From Thermacetogenium sp. UBA4966 (GTDB lineage: Bacteria; Bacillota; DSM-12270; Thermacetogeniales; Thermacetogeniaceae), in assembly GCA_002397275.1 (NCBI GenBank), contig DHAA01000051.1, positions 1 to 25,482 of the forward strand: a stretch of 25,482 nt of DNA, given 5' to 3'. The notes under the pieces are model-generated. The model had not been told where the DNA came from and did not search any database. It was given only the letters and a program-made list of their open reading frames with translations. The number at the start of each line of letters is the position of its first letter. Position 1 is the stretch's first letter. The position numbers and the translations under genes were made by a program. This document shows, in pieces, positions 6,194 through 14,740 of this stretch.

Positions 6194-7939
6194 TCATCCG
6201 GCTTTTTCCGCCTTCAGCTTCCAGCCGATCGCCTGCTTGCGCGCCCCCACAAAATCGGCGTAGACGCCGGTCTGCCCAAGCAGTTCTTCATGTGTTCCCC
6301 GCTGTACGATCCTGCCGCCGTCGATCACCAGGATCTGGTCGGCGTTTCTTACCGTTTTCAGCCGGTGGGCGATCATGACGATCGTCTTTTCCCGCGTAAG
6401 TGATTCGATGGCCCGCTGCAGCTGATCCTCGTTTTCCGGATCCACGTTGGCGGTCGCCTCGTCCAGCAGAACGATAGGCGCGTCTTTGAGCAGGGCGCGG
6501 GCAATGGAGATACGCTGGCGCTCCCCGCCCGATACGGTGGCGCCGCCTTCTCCGAGGACGGTGTCGTATCCCTGCGGCAGGTTGCTGATAAACTCGTGGC
6601 AGCAGGCTTTCTTCGCCGCTTCCTCCACCTGCTCGCGGGTTGCCGCGGGTGCGCCGAACTTTATATTATTTTCAATCGTGTCGTTGAACAGGTATACATT
6701 TTGGAACACCATGCTGATGCAGGAAAGCAGGCTGTCCAGCGTGTATTCCCGCACATCGACCCCGCCGATTCTGACACTGCCGGAATCCGCGTCCCAGAAG
6801 CGTGCGATGAGATTGCATACCGTGGTCTTGCCGCCGCCCGATGGCCCCACAATAGCCGTCGTTGTTCTTTCAGGCACCCGAAAGCTCACGTCTTCTAGCA
6901 CCGACCGCTTTTCATAGGAAAAGCCGACGCTCTCAAATTCAATGTCAAAGCTCTCGGGAGCAGTCTTCCCGCCCTCGTCCATCACCGGAACCTTGTCGAT
7001 CTCGTTGGCGCGGTCGATGGAAGCCTCGGTCAGCCGCAGCAATGCAGCTCCATGTCCTGCGGATTCAAGCTGCTCGAAGACCACAAAGGAAGCGATCAGC
7101 ATCATCAGGCAGTTGACAAGCGTCATGCTGCCACCGAGATAAAAAAGTACGGAGGCAAGTATGATCAGAACCGAGAACAGCCGCAGCACAAGCTGCTGTA
7201 AGGCGGCATACGGCGTGATGGCCTTGGTCAGCGCCGTATTCTTCCGGCAGCTCTCTTCAATGGCCCGGTCCACCTTTTTATCTTGTTCTTCATCCAGGCT
7301 GAAGGCTTTCACTACGCCCATGCCCTGTACGGTCTCCAATACGGCTTCCACCAGCCCCTCCTGCGCCGCCTGGCGCTTAGGCGAGTCGCTGCGGGATCGT
7401 CTTTCCTGCAGTGAGGTGGCCCACAGAAACACCAGAATGCCGGCAAAGATGAGCAGGCCGATACGCCAATCGAAAAGGAGTATGGCCAGGGCGAACACCA
7501 CGGTGGTTATAAAACCCCCCAGGGTCAGCACAAGGACCATGGGCGCCTGCATTTCCACGTCTCCTAAAATCGTCGTGGCCATCGCCGTAATATTCCCCAG
7601 GCTGTTTTGGTTGAAATAGCCCATCGGGATGATCTTCAGCTTGTCGCCGACGGCAATGCGCTTTTCGGCAACCATAAAGTAGCCCGCCTTGGTCTGCTGC
7701 AGCTGCGAGAAGTAGTGCGTTATGATCTTTCCAAGGATACTAGCCAGCATCAGCCCGAGCGCCGCCCAGGCCGTCCCCGTCCCGGAGGATCCCGCCGTCA
7801 AGGCGCTGAGAATAACGAACAGAGCGGCAAGCATCAAAGCGCTGAATACAGCGTTGAAAAACCCAAGAATCACGGACTTTCTGATTTCATTCCTCATGCC
7901 GCCTGCAAACTCCCAAATCTTTCTGAATACGCCGATCAT
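6194..7939 (-). CDS. ABC half-transporter, YbtQ/IrtB-like (upstream pair, second gene)
   Basis: The product is about 581 residues, with a membrane domain (about 1-325) and an ATPase domain: Walker A GPSGGGKTT (365-373), Q-loop Gln413, signature VSGGERQR (469-476; Val replaces the usual Leu), Walker B IVLLDE (489-494) and His525. An in-frame GTG lies at 7942, but the ATG at 7939 is preferred because it forms TGATG with the upstream stop, exactly as in the paralogous pair at 3225. The C-terminus GWKLKAEKAG is the natural ending that the 1480-3225 paralogue has lost. It probably pairs with the 7939-9693 product to move the metallophore or its metal complex across the membrane. Confidence 0.9.
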   Translation of the reverse strand: MIGVFRKIWEFAGGMRNEIRKSVILGFFNAVFSALMLAALFVILSALTAGSSGTGTAWAALGLMLASILGKIITHYFSQLQQTKAGYFMVAEKRIAVGDKLKIIPMGYFNQNSLGNITAMATTILGDVEMQAPMVLVLTLGGFITTVVFALAILLFDWRIGLLIFAGILVFLWATSLQERRSRSDSPKRQAAQEGLVEAVLETVQGMGVVKAFSLDEEQDKKVDRAIEESCRKNTALTKAITPYAALQQLVLRLFSVLIILASVLFYLGGSMTLVNCLMMLIASFVVFEQLESAGHGAALLRLTEASIDRANEIDKVPVMDEGGKTAPESFDIEFESVGFSYEKRSVLEDVSFRVPERTTTAIVGPSGGGKTTVCNLIARFWDADSGSVRIGGVDVREYTLDSLLSCISMVFQNVYLFNDTIENNIKFGAPAATREQVEEAAKKACCHEFISNLPQGYDTVLGEGGATVSGGERQRISIARALLKDAPIVLLDEATANVDPENEDQLQRAIESLTREKTIVMIAHRLKTVRNADQILVIDGGRIVQRGTHEELLGQTGVYADFVGARKQAIGWKLKAEKAG

Positions 7940-9693
7940 CACAGTTCACCATCCTTTACGCCAATGTGCGCCTGCCACATGCTTCTGTACAGCCCTGAGG
8001 CGGCCAGCAAATCTTCATGTTTTCCGGTCGCCTCGATTTTGCCGTTATTCACGAGTACGATCTGATCGGAATCGGTCACTGTGGACAGCCGGTGCGCGAT
8101 CACCAGCAGCGTTTTTCCAGCCACCAGCCTGGACACCGACCGCTGGATCTCCGCTTCGCTCTCCGGATCGGTGTAGGATGTCGCCTCGTCCAGGATAACG
8201 ATGGGCGCGTCCTTGAGCATGGCGCGGGCGATAGCGACGCGTTGCCGCTCCCCGCCGGAAAGATGCCCGCCCGCCCCGCCGACGCGGGTTTCGTACCCCT
8301 GTTCAAGCTGGCGGATAAAGGCGTCGCAGCCCGCATTCTTGGCAGCAACCTCTACCTCGGCGTCGGAAGCGGAACGCCGGCCCATGCGGATATTCTCGCG
8401 GACGGTATCGTCGAACAAATAGTTGTCCTGCGCCACGTAAGATATGAGGTCTGCCAGCTGGCGCTGGGGAATATCCTTCAGATTGACGCCGCCGATCGTG
8501 ATCTCTCCCTCGGTCACGTCCCAAAAGCCGGCAAGCAGCCTGGCAACGGTAGATTTCCCGCCGCCGGACGGACCGACCAGCGCCGTGACCGTACCGGGGC
8601 GGATGGTAAGGCTGACGCCGCGCAGCGCCGGCTCCGCACCGTTTTCATGATAGGAAAAGGAAACATTTTTCAAGGCGATGGTCAAATCGGAAATATCCGC
8701 TTCCTGTGCAGGACGCTCCAGCTCCGGGGCGGAAAGAATGTCGCCGGTCTGCTGCACCACCGTCCCCATTATGGCGAGGTTATCGGTAAAGGATGTGGCG
8801 GCGAGTATGGGTCCCACAATGCCCAGCGAGAGGATGATCACGGTGACGAAATCCGCTGCCGGCAGGCTGCCGTTGGCGTAAAAAAGGAAACCTATCGGCA
8901 GCACGGTCGTCAGGGTGGCGGGGCAGATCGCCGTATAAGCTGACATAGGAAGCTGACAGCTTTTCATCCAATTATAGAAATAGGCGGCGTTGTCGTTGAC
9001 TGCGTCGCTGTATTTCCGATACGATCTGGCGCTCTGGTTGAACGCCTTGATCACCTCGATGCCGCCGATGTATTCCACCACCGCGCTGCTCATCCGCTTG
9101 CCGGCCTCCACCGACCCGGCATACTGCGCGGGATAGGTTTTCATAATGATCATCATAAAGACCATTCCCACAGGCAGCGTAATGAGGGAGACCAAGGCCA
9201 TGCGCCAATCGAGCACAAAAAGATACACGATCAGCATAAGCGGAACGAGGAGATTGGCGGTCATTTCGGGCAGCAGGTGAGCGAGGGTGGGCTCCAAGCC
9301 CTCCACCCGCTCTACGATGACATCCTTATACCGGCCGGAAGGCGTGTCCAGCAGAGCGCCCATCGGCATCCGGGAAAGCTTGGAAACCAACTTTTGGCGA
9401 ATATCCCGCAGAGTGCTATAAGTAGCGGTGTGGGAAATGATTGTCGACCAATTGGAGAAAAGGACCCTGCCTATGTATCCGGCCGCCGCCACAACGCACC
9501 AAATAAGATAAAACTGCAGCTCCCTTTCCCCGCCCAGCAGGCCAACGATTATCCGCGCCGCAGCGAAATAGGGAATAAGCCCTGAAAAGACCCCCAGCAC
9601 CGCCATAACAACCGAGACGATGTATTTGCCCTGATAGGGTTTTGCAAACTCCCGCAGGAGGGAAACGGGGCTTTTCTCCTCTGTTTTTTCCAT
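7939..9693 (-). CDS. ABC half-transporter, YbtP/IrtA-like (upstream pair, first gene)
   Basis: The 584-residue protein has a membrane domain (about 1-325) and an ATPase domain with Walker A GPSGGGKST (374-382), Q-loop Gln422, signature LSGGERQR (478-485), Walker B IVILDE (498-503) and His534. All catalytic residues are present. The ATG at 9693 has a near-ideal AGGAGGA site about seven bases upstream, and an 18-bp palindrome (9710-9727) sits directly before that. Its closest relative in the window is the 3225-4973 protein. By analogy with YbtPQ the pair would import metal-siderophore; two intact pairs in one locus could mean separate import and export roles or two substrates, which sequence reading alone cannot decide. 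Confidence 0.9.
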   Translation of the reverse strand: MEKTEEKSPVSLLREFAKPYQGKYIVSVVMAVLGVFSGLIPYFAAARIIVGLLGGERELQFYLIWCVVAAAGYIGRVLFSNWSTIISHTATYSTLRDIRQKLVSKLSRMPMGALLDTPSGRYKDVIVERVEGLEPTLAHLLPEMTANLLVPLMLIVYLFVLDWRMALVSLITLPVGMVFMMIIMKTYPAQYAGSVEAGKRMSSAVVEYIGGIEVIKAFNQSARSYRKYSDAVNDNAAYFYNWMKSCQLPMSAYTAICPATLTTVLPIGFLFYANGSLPAADFVTVIILSLGIVGPILAATSFTDNLAIMGTVVQQTGDILSAPELERPAQEADISDLTIALKNVSFSYHENGAEPALRGVSLTIRPGTVTALVGPSGGGKSTVARLLAGFWDVTEGEITIGGVNLKDIPQRQLADLISYVAQDNYLFDDTVRENIRMGRRSASDAEVEVAAKNAGCDAFIRQLEQGYETRVGGAGGHLSGGERQRVAIARAMLKDAPIVILDEATSYTDPESEAEIQRSVSRLVAGKTLLVIAHRLSTVTDSDQIVLVNNGKIEATGKHEDLLAASGLYRSMWQAHIGVKDGEL

Positions 9694-9709
9694 ACAGAAA
9701 TCCTCCTTT

Positions 9710-9727
9710 TGTTAGATTTATCTAACA
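9710..9727. promoter_or_regulatory. 18-bp palindromic operator before the upstream transporter pair
   Basis: The plus strand reads TGTTAGATTTATCTAACA: perfect 8-base arms around a TT centre. It lies between a TATAAA-like box (minus strand, 9737-9742) and the ribosome site of the 9693 gene, where a repressor would block transcription. It matches the palindrome at 4996-5013 in its GTTAG/CTAAC arms. Confidence 0.65.
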
Positions 9728-9770
9728 CAAATGGTGTTTATAGGCATTAGCGCGCCAACACCTATAATAG

Positions 9771-9860
9771 CTATAAAATAATTTCATCCAGTACAACAAT
9801 CAGTGCGTTCTTCAGGAAGATACGGGCAATGGACACATGCTTATGCCCGCGTCGTGCCGT
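9771..9860 (-). pseudogene. Fragment of an ABC transporter ATPase domain
   Basis: The minus strand encodes GHKHVSIARIFLKNALIVVLDE, here split as GHKHVSIAR + IFLKNALIVVLDE, then IIL and a stop. This corresponds to the end of the signature motif through Walker B of the intact transporters (ERQRISLAR...LKNAPIVVLDEAT). No Walker A, D-loop or H-loop is present and the frame closes within about 30 codons. It is debris of another transporter copy lying between the reductase gene and the transporter operon. Confidence 0.8.
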
Positions 9861-9885
9861 TTTCCGAAGCGAACGTTTTCTCTAC

Positions 9886-10974
9886 TTATTCAACTCTTCG
9901 CTGTAATCCCATCTTCATCAATTCTTCCATAATAATTGGGTATGGAAGAAACTCACCAAAATCCCTATACCCTACAACAGGCATCTTTTTAATATTTATT
10001 ATTTTGGCCAAAACTGCACATACCTTTCCAGTCAACATGTTCCAATCGCCTTCATATAAAAAAGTGATTCTTTTTACTGGCTCATTATTTATTTTGATAA
10101 AAAAAGTATACATCGTATATAGTTCTTCAGTTTTATATTTTTCATATATGGAACGAATTTGTTGGGCGGCATCCTCCGCTTTTATATCATTGTCATATTT
10201 TAACTTAATTGACACTTCAAGAAATTTTGCCATGATTTTTATGTTTTTGAATGTATTATAAAAAAATCCATTTTGGATTTGATATCGTTTACAAATACGG
10301 AAAAAATTATTATTAACGATCGGATATGCACAAACTTCACCCGTTGGAGCTGGCAAAGCTATTTTTTCACGATTATTTATATCAGACTTTATGATAGCTC
10401 CATTTGAAAAATAACAGAAAGCATTGTCGTTTTTCCCCCTTACATCAGAGACAATGTCAATTGTCGCGCCTTCCGAAAAAGAGCCGTTTCCTGAAAAATA
10501 CTCTTTTATTTCTATCACTTCATTCGAATACTCGTTAATCACCAACGAAGCCAGGAATTCAGTCAGGCCTGGATAGGCTCCGGCAGAAGTAATCATGGTA
10601 TGGTGCTGCTTTAATATTCTATCTTCCCTTTCTCTTATTTTTTTCTTTACCTCTTCCAGTCCGTAGGGATCAATATAGCTGATCGCCTGACGAATGCACT
10701 CCTCAGCAACTACAGTGCCTATTGCCGAAGCCGGGGCTGTGCAATTTATCACGATGCTGCATTGAGCGCAGAATTTCTCTAATCTTTTTTTATCATGAAC
10801 ATCCACTTCACATATTTCCGCATGCAACCGCTCTCGTGCATTGAGTTCTTCTAATAATTCTATCTTTCTTCCGCCAAGCAGCAGAGAATAACCTTTATCT
10901 TTACCAAAAGCCTGGAGAATACTTCTTCCCACAGATCCAGAAGCTCCTAAAATTCCAATTGTATTCATTGGCAC
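9886..10974 (-). CDS. Saccharopine-dehydrogenase-like NAD(P)-dependent oxidoreductase
   Basis: The 362-residue protein begins with a Rossmann fold whose dinucleotide loop is GASGSVG (10-16), followed by LLLGGRK, the typical second strand, and by VINCTAP and ITSAGAYPGLTEFL, patterns of the saccharopine dehydrogenase/reductase superfamily. Such enzymes reduce imines or oxidise amines with NAD(P). Its substrate is not known; in this locus a role in tailoring the thiazoline-containing product or in supplying a building block is plausible, but that is inference. The start is taken as GTG at 10974, with AAGG about six bases upstream; an ATG two codons on (10968) is the alternative. A TATAAT box and an operator-like sequence lie directly upstream, so it may be transcribed separately from the NRPS. 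The gene is markedly AT-rich compared with the transporters downstream. Confidence 0.75.
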   Translation of the reverse strand: MPMNTIGILGASGSVGRSILQAFGKDKGYSLLLGGRKIELLEELNARERLHAEICEVDVHDKKRLEKFCAQCSIVINCTAPASAIGTVVAEECIRQAISYIDPYGLEEVKKKIREREDRILKQHHTMITSAGAYPGLTEFLASLVINEYSNEVIEIKEYFSGNGSFSEGATIDIVSDVRGKNDNAFCYFSNGAIIKSDINNREKIALPAPTGEVCAYPIVNNNFFRICKRYQIQNGFFYNTFKNIKIMAKFLEVSIKLKYDNDIKAEDAAQQIRSIYEKYKTEELYTMYTFFIKINNEPVKRITFLYEGDWNMLTGKVCAVLAKIINIKKMPVVGYRDFGEFLPYPIIMEELMKMGLQRRVE

Positions 10975-11010
10975 CTATTCCCTTTCCCTTCCATATTGCG
11001 ATATTCTGTG

Positions 11011-11048
11011 ATTATACCATTTTAATCCAGAGGAAATTTATCTAACTG
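11011..11048 (-). promoter_or_regulatory. Promoter with overlapping operator half-site before the reductase gene
   Basis: The minus strand has a perfect -10 TATAAT (plus-strand ATTATA at 11011-11016). About 17 bases upstream, where the -35 should lie, is GTTAGATAAAT (within 11031-11048), identical to one arm and centre of the palindrome at 9710-9727. The second arm is poorly conserved. The -35 itself is weak, which fits a promoter controlled by a bound protein. Confidence 0.5.
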
Positions 11049-11066
11049 GATTTGGTCGAGTATCCT

Positions 11067-14000
11067 TTAATCGGGAAGACATTGCTTCACATATTCGTTT
11101 ATTTTTTTCTTTCCGAAAGCCCATTCTTTACCTTTATAAAACTTTTTGATTAATAAGCGCATGTTATAATTCTTATCTCCGGAAACCACGTGTACATATT
11201 GCCCGTTTTCTTCATATAACAACTCCTTCCATTTCTCTTCTCCTAAATAAATGGATTCTTTTCGTATTTCATCTTCAGGCTTGGCCATCATAAACACTTG
11301 AGATACTAATATCCAAGGTTCGTCAAGAATAGGTGACGTAAGAAAAAGAGTTCCTTCAGGCTTAATCATTTCATTTAAACGATGTAAAGCATCTCTGATG
11401 TTTTTCGCATTTTCTAATACCCCTGTTGCGATAATGAGATCAAAATAGTTTGGATAAAAGCCCTGTTCTCGATAATCTCCGTCTATATCCAATATTTTAT
11501 AATGGATATTGTTATCTTCCCCAAAGTTGGAGCGCGCTGAGCAAAAAAAACTCGACGCTATATCTGTAAAATAGTATTCAAAATTACTGATTTTGCGAGC
11601 CTTTAACTTCTTGATAACACGAATAGCCGTAGCGCCTGATCCTGCCCCCACTTCCAAAATTTTTATCGTTTCTCGCTGCGACTGCGCAATTTTGCTGACC
11701 AATTCAGCAATCACTTCATTAAAATAAACCGCAATCGAGCTTTCACTATAAAGCGAGTCTATGACCTTTGTACTCCCTTCCGGGTAAAGTAACGCAACCG
11801 GATTCACCTTTCCTTCTATCACTCCTTGTAAATGCCGTATACATGCTTCATAGTAATCAACAAAAGGAGTCGTGCCGATTGCTTGAAACCATAACGCTTT
11901 CAATTCAGTGAAAGCGTTTTTCCAGTCATAATTGGCGTACTTATCTTGATAAATGTAGGCCGTAACGGGCACTTGACGGATAACGCCTCTGACTAATAAC
12001 GTTTTGATCCAATATTGCATGATCCATATGTATTCATACCTGATCTGTATAGTTTGTAATATATCAGCCAGCGTATATGCTCTGTTGTCCACAAAAATAT
12101 TGGCATTATTTAGTGTTTTAATCATGGCAGCCAGTGCTAGATCATCTCTGATCTGAAAAGTTGACTGAATAGCTTCCGACACTATTTCTTCTCTATATTC
12201 TTGTCCAATCACTAAATCATTCCAATTTCCCGTTTTTGCCGCTTCTTTTTTTGCAGCGATAACCGCAGCAAGAATTCTTTTACCTTCTTTTCCATCATCC
12301 ACAACAACAGCTTTGGCTTCCTGGATTTTATCATTTTTTTTTAACGCATTCCCTAGCTTCTCCAACTCTGCGCGCTCTTCGCGTCTTTTAACTTGTATAT
12401 CCTTGCTTATGGGTCCTTCATTTTCCCTGTTTGTCAAGCATCTTCCATTATCTCCTGTTTGGTCAAGGCGTTCACCGGGAAAAAAGAGTTGGCTGAAAAA
12501 GGCCTCTCTTTTCTTTTGATCCTTCCCATACACTATTTCGTTCGCCGCTGTCTTTTGCAGTACAAAGAGTTTTTGGTTATACACGGATAAATAACTTCCC
12601 CTTGGAGGAGCCCAATATTCTAACCGGAATCCGCACCGGCCGAATATCTCCATCCAATTATCCAGGTCCACAAATGTTGTATTATTGTTTTGCCGGATGT
12701 CCTTTGCTTCATTCATCATGAATGCTTGAGAAATTAACATAGGTACAGACTCGCCAACGGCTTCGACCAGAACTAAATAGCCGTTGATATTGAGTATATC
12801 GTGTATATATTGCAACGTCATTTTGATATCTTTAGCATTATTGACCACACCTACCGCAATTACGATATCCATTCTGTTATTTTTCTTAATAATATCTGAC
12901 ATATTTTGATCAATATTGATTTTTAGAAAATCCATCCAGTCTAAACCGGAAAAATTATGTTTAGCCTTCTGAATAAAAAAGTCGGAGACATCCGAATAAA
13001 TATACTTTTTATCGCTATCCAGATCTTTAATTTTTTCTATAATCGCCCTTGTTGTGGCCGCTGTACCGCCACCAAGTTCTAAGATATTCACTTTTTTATT
13101 GATGGTTTGATCTCTGACGAATTCTGCGATTTCTTTGTTCAAGCATCTGGCGATGGCCGTGTCGGAATACAAAGCATTGGCAACGTCGAATTTCCCTTCC
13201 GGAAAGAGAAGAAACGCTGCGTTTAACTGTCCGGTCATGATCTCCGGTAATCTCGTAGCGTTATTATAAAAATATTCTAAGGTCAGACCATCCCCGAGAG
13301 GCTTTGTCCAGGCCTGTTTGGCCTGCATCCAGGCTTGTTCCACATGAGCACTTTTTATCACTGTAGTAAAGTAGTAGTATTTCTCCGCATCTTTTATAAG
13401 ATAGCCTGCTTTGTGCAATTCGCCTATCCAGCGATAGATAATCGGCTGATACGCCCGTTTTATTTTTAGGCCATTTACCAGAGTATCGGCCGTAAGCCCA
13501 AGACTAATATCCCCTTTCTCCAAGGATTGCTGGAGTATATACCCCATACTGGCTAAGCAGGCTTCGTTTAATTTTCCTATCCCCATTGGAATTTCGTATT
13601 CCTGATTTAATTTTTCTTCCCTGTCCGCTACATCTAATAAATCACTGGCATAGTATTGATATTCGCTTTCTTGTGCAACATGCGGATATCCCAATCCGGA
13701 CATTAACTCATGCCATTGCTGGCAATATAATAATTTTTGGGGGAACTGCTGCCTTTTCCAGTCAGGATTATTTTTCCCTATCTCAGGCAAAACTTTTTTA
13801 ATATCCTCTTTGATGGCTTCAATCCAAATTTTTGTAAATACATCCCGGTGCACCGTGTCATGGTCATATAACTTTACGGCATTTTTCTCAAACATAGCCG
13901 ATCCAAACATAATTGCTTCAGATGGTCCGGTCGCCTTTCCTAGATTGGCCGGTATAAGATTTGTTTCTGGAAAGTGGATTTTGGGTAACCAAAGCACCGG

Positions 14001-14717
14001 GCCATGGGTGTCCACCAGCATTAAACGCCCTGCCGGAAAACCGATTGTCATTTGATGCAGGAGATGGAGATCGCCGTCCCCATCATTTTTATCCACTTCA
14101 TTATGTGCTCGGAAAGTAACCTCCACGTCCTTGATGCGGGCAACCAATGTTTGAAACGGGGTTATAGTATTAATGACACCAATGTTTTGCCAGGGGCGGA
14201 GAGACGGCAACACCTCGCCTAAAATTTGGATTAGGGGATAGGATACTTGCGTGGCAAAATCAATGTTCACATATAAAATTTTCTGTCTACTTACAATTTT
14301 ATTGGCATTATTAATAAAATTACGAACCGCAGGCAGATTAGCATATAGGTTTCCAAGTGCAAAGAGGACTCCATTTTTTTTGGCGCATTTCAGGCATTCA
14401 GCCAGTTCCTGATGGTGAAGGGGCTGTTCCATCAATACGCTAATTTTTTTATTCATTAAAGAGCGGGCTATTTCCGTGCCTTTTCCCCCCAGCACTTCCG
14501 ACTTGATGACCATACAGGCCAAATCGATCTGAGCAGGGATGTCTTCGATCCGCGTATACAAAGGAATACCATAATAGTGAGCGCACTCGATGGATCTCCT
14601 GCTTCCTCCCGCCAGCACCCCGACGATTTCAATATCGTCACCCCATTGCCTCAGTGCTTCAATGTAAAATTGTCCAAATCTCGTTCCACAAATCAGAACT
14701 TTTTTATTTGTGTTCAA
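11067..14717 (-). CDS. Thiazolinyl imide reductase-like protein fused to two methyltransferase domains
   Basis: Residues 1 to about 350 resemble the Irp3/YbtU/PchG thiazolinyl imide reductases: an N-terminal Rossmann strand with ICGTRFGQFYIEAL (9-22), MEQPLH (96-101) where Gfo/Idh/MocA relatives have EKP, and a C-terminal substrate fold. These enzymes reduce a carrier-bound thiazoline to thiazolidine with NADPH. Two similar units follow, each a helical segment and a SAM methyltransferase. Unit 1 (about 378-730) has motif I ILELGGGTAATT (545-556); unit 2 (about 840-1190) has ILEVGAGSGATA (1019-1030). FPEGK...LYSD and YPEGS...LYSE precede the motifs, as in MT domains of siderophore synthetases. 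A charged linker lies near 730-840. The start is TTG, eight bases after AAGGAG, 23 bases past the NRPS stop. The reductase is normally a separate protein and the MTs normally sit inside NRPS/PKS modules, so this fusion is unusual. Confidence 0.88.
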   Translation of the reverse strand: MNTNKKVLICGTRFGQFYIEALRQWGDDIEIVGVLAGGSRRSIECAHYYGIPLYTRIEDIPAQIDLACMVIKSEVLGGKGTEIARSLMNKKISVLMEQPLHHQELAECLKCAKKNGVLFALGNLYANLPAVRNFINNANKIVSRQKILYVNIDFATQVSYPLIQILGEVLPSLRPWQNIGVINTITPFQTLVARIKDVEVTFRAHNEVDKNDGDGDLHLLHQMTIGFPAGRLMLVDTHGPVLWLPKIHFPETNLIPANLGKATGPSEAIMFGSAMFEKNAVKLYDHDTVHRDVFTKIWIEAIKEDIKKVLPEIGKNNPDWKRQQFPQKLLYCQQWHELMSGLGYPHVAQESEYQYYASDLLDVADREEKLNQEYEIPMGIGKLNEACLASMGYILQQSLEKGDISLGLTADTLVNGLKIKRAYQPIIYRWIGELHKAGYLIKDAEKYYYFTTVIKSAHVEQAWMQAKQAWTKPLGDGLTLEYFYNNATRLPEIMTGQLNAAFLLFPEGKFDVANALYSDTAIARCLNKEIAEFVRDQTINKKVNILELGGGTAATTRAIIEKIKDLDSDKKYIYSDVSDFFIQKAKHNFSGLDWMDFLKINIDQNMSDIIKKNNRMDIVIAVGVVNNAKDIKMTLQYIHDILNINGYLVLVEAVGESVPMLISQAFMMNEAKDIRQNNNTTFVDLDNWMEIFGRCGFRLEYWAPPRGSYLSVYNQKLFVLQKTAANEIVYGKDQKKREAFFSQLFFPGERLDQTGDNGRCLTNRENEGPISKDIQVKRREERAELEKLGNALKKNDKIQEAKAVVVDDGKEGKRILAAVIAAKKEAAKTGNWNDLVIGQEYREEIVSEAIQSTFQIRDDLALAAMIKTLNNANIFVDNRAYTLADILQTIQIRYEYIWIMQYWIKTLLVRGVIRQVPVTAYIYQDKYANYDWKNAFTELKALWFQAIGTTPFVDYYEACIRHLQGVIEGKVNPVALLYPEGSTKVIDSLYSESSIAVYFNEVIAELVSKIAQSQRETIKILEVGAGSGATAIRVIKKLKARKISNFEYYFTDIASSFFCSARSNFGEDNNIHYKILDIDGDYREQGFYPNYFDLIIATGVLENAKNIRDALHRLNEMIKPEGTLFLTSPILDEPWILVSQVFMMAKPEDEIRKESIYLGEEKWKELLYEENGQYVHVVSGDKNYNMRLLIKKFYKGKEWAFGKKKINEYVKQCLPD

Positions 14718-14740
14718 TTCCCTTACTCCTTCTTGGAAAA

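Noticed and set aside
7939..7942. GTG at 7942 as the start of the second upstream-pair transporter
   Set aside because: The next codon is an ATG that forms TGATG with the upstream stop, the same coupling as in the paralogous pair.
9738..9767. Inverted repeat TTATAGG...CCTATAA as a terminator or attenuator hairpin
   Set aside because: The 7-base AT-rich stem has a 16-base loop and no T-run; it would be too weak for a terminator.
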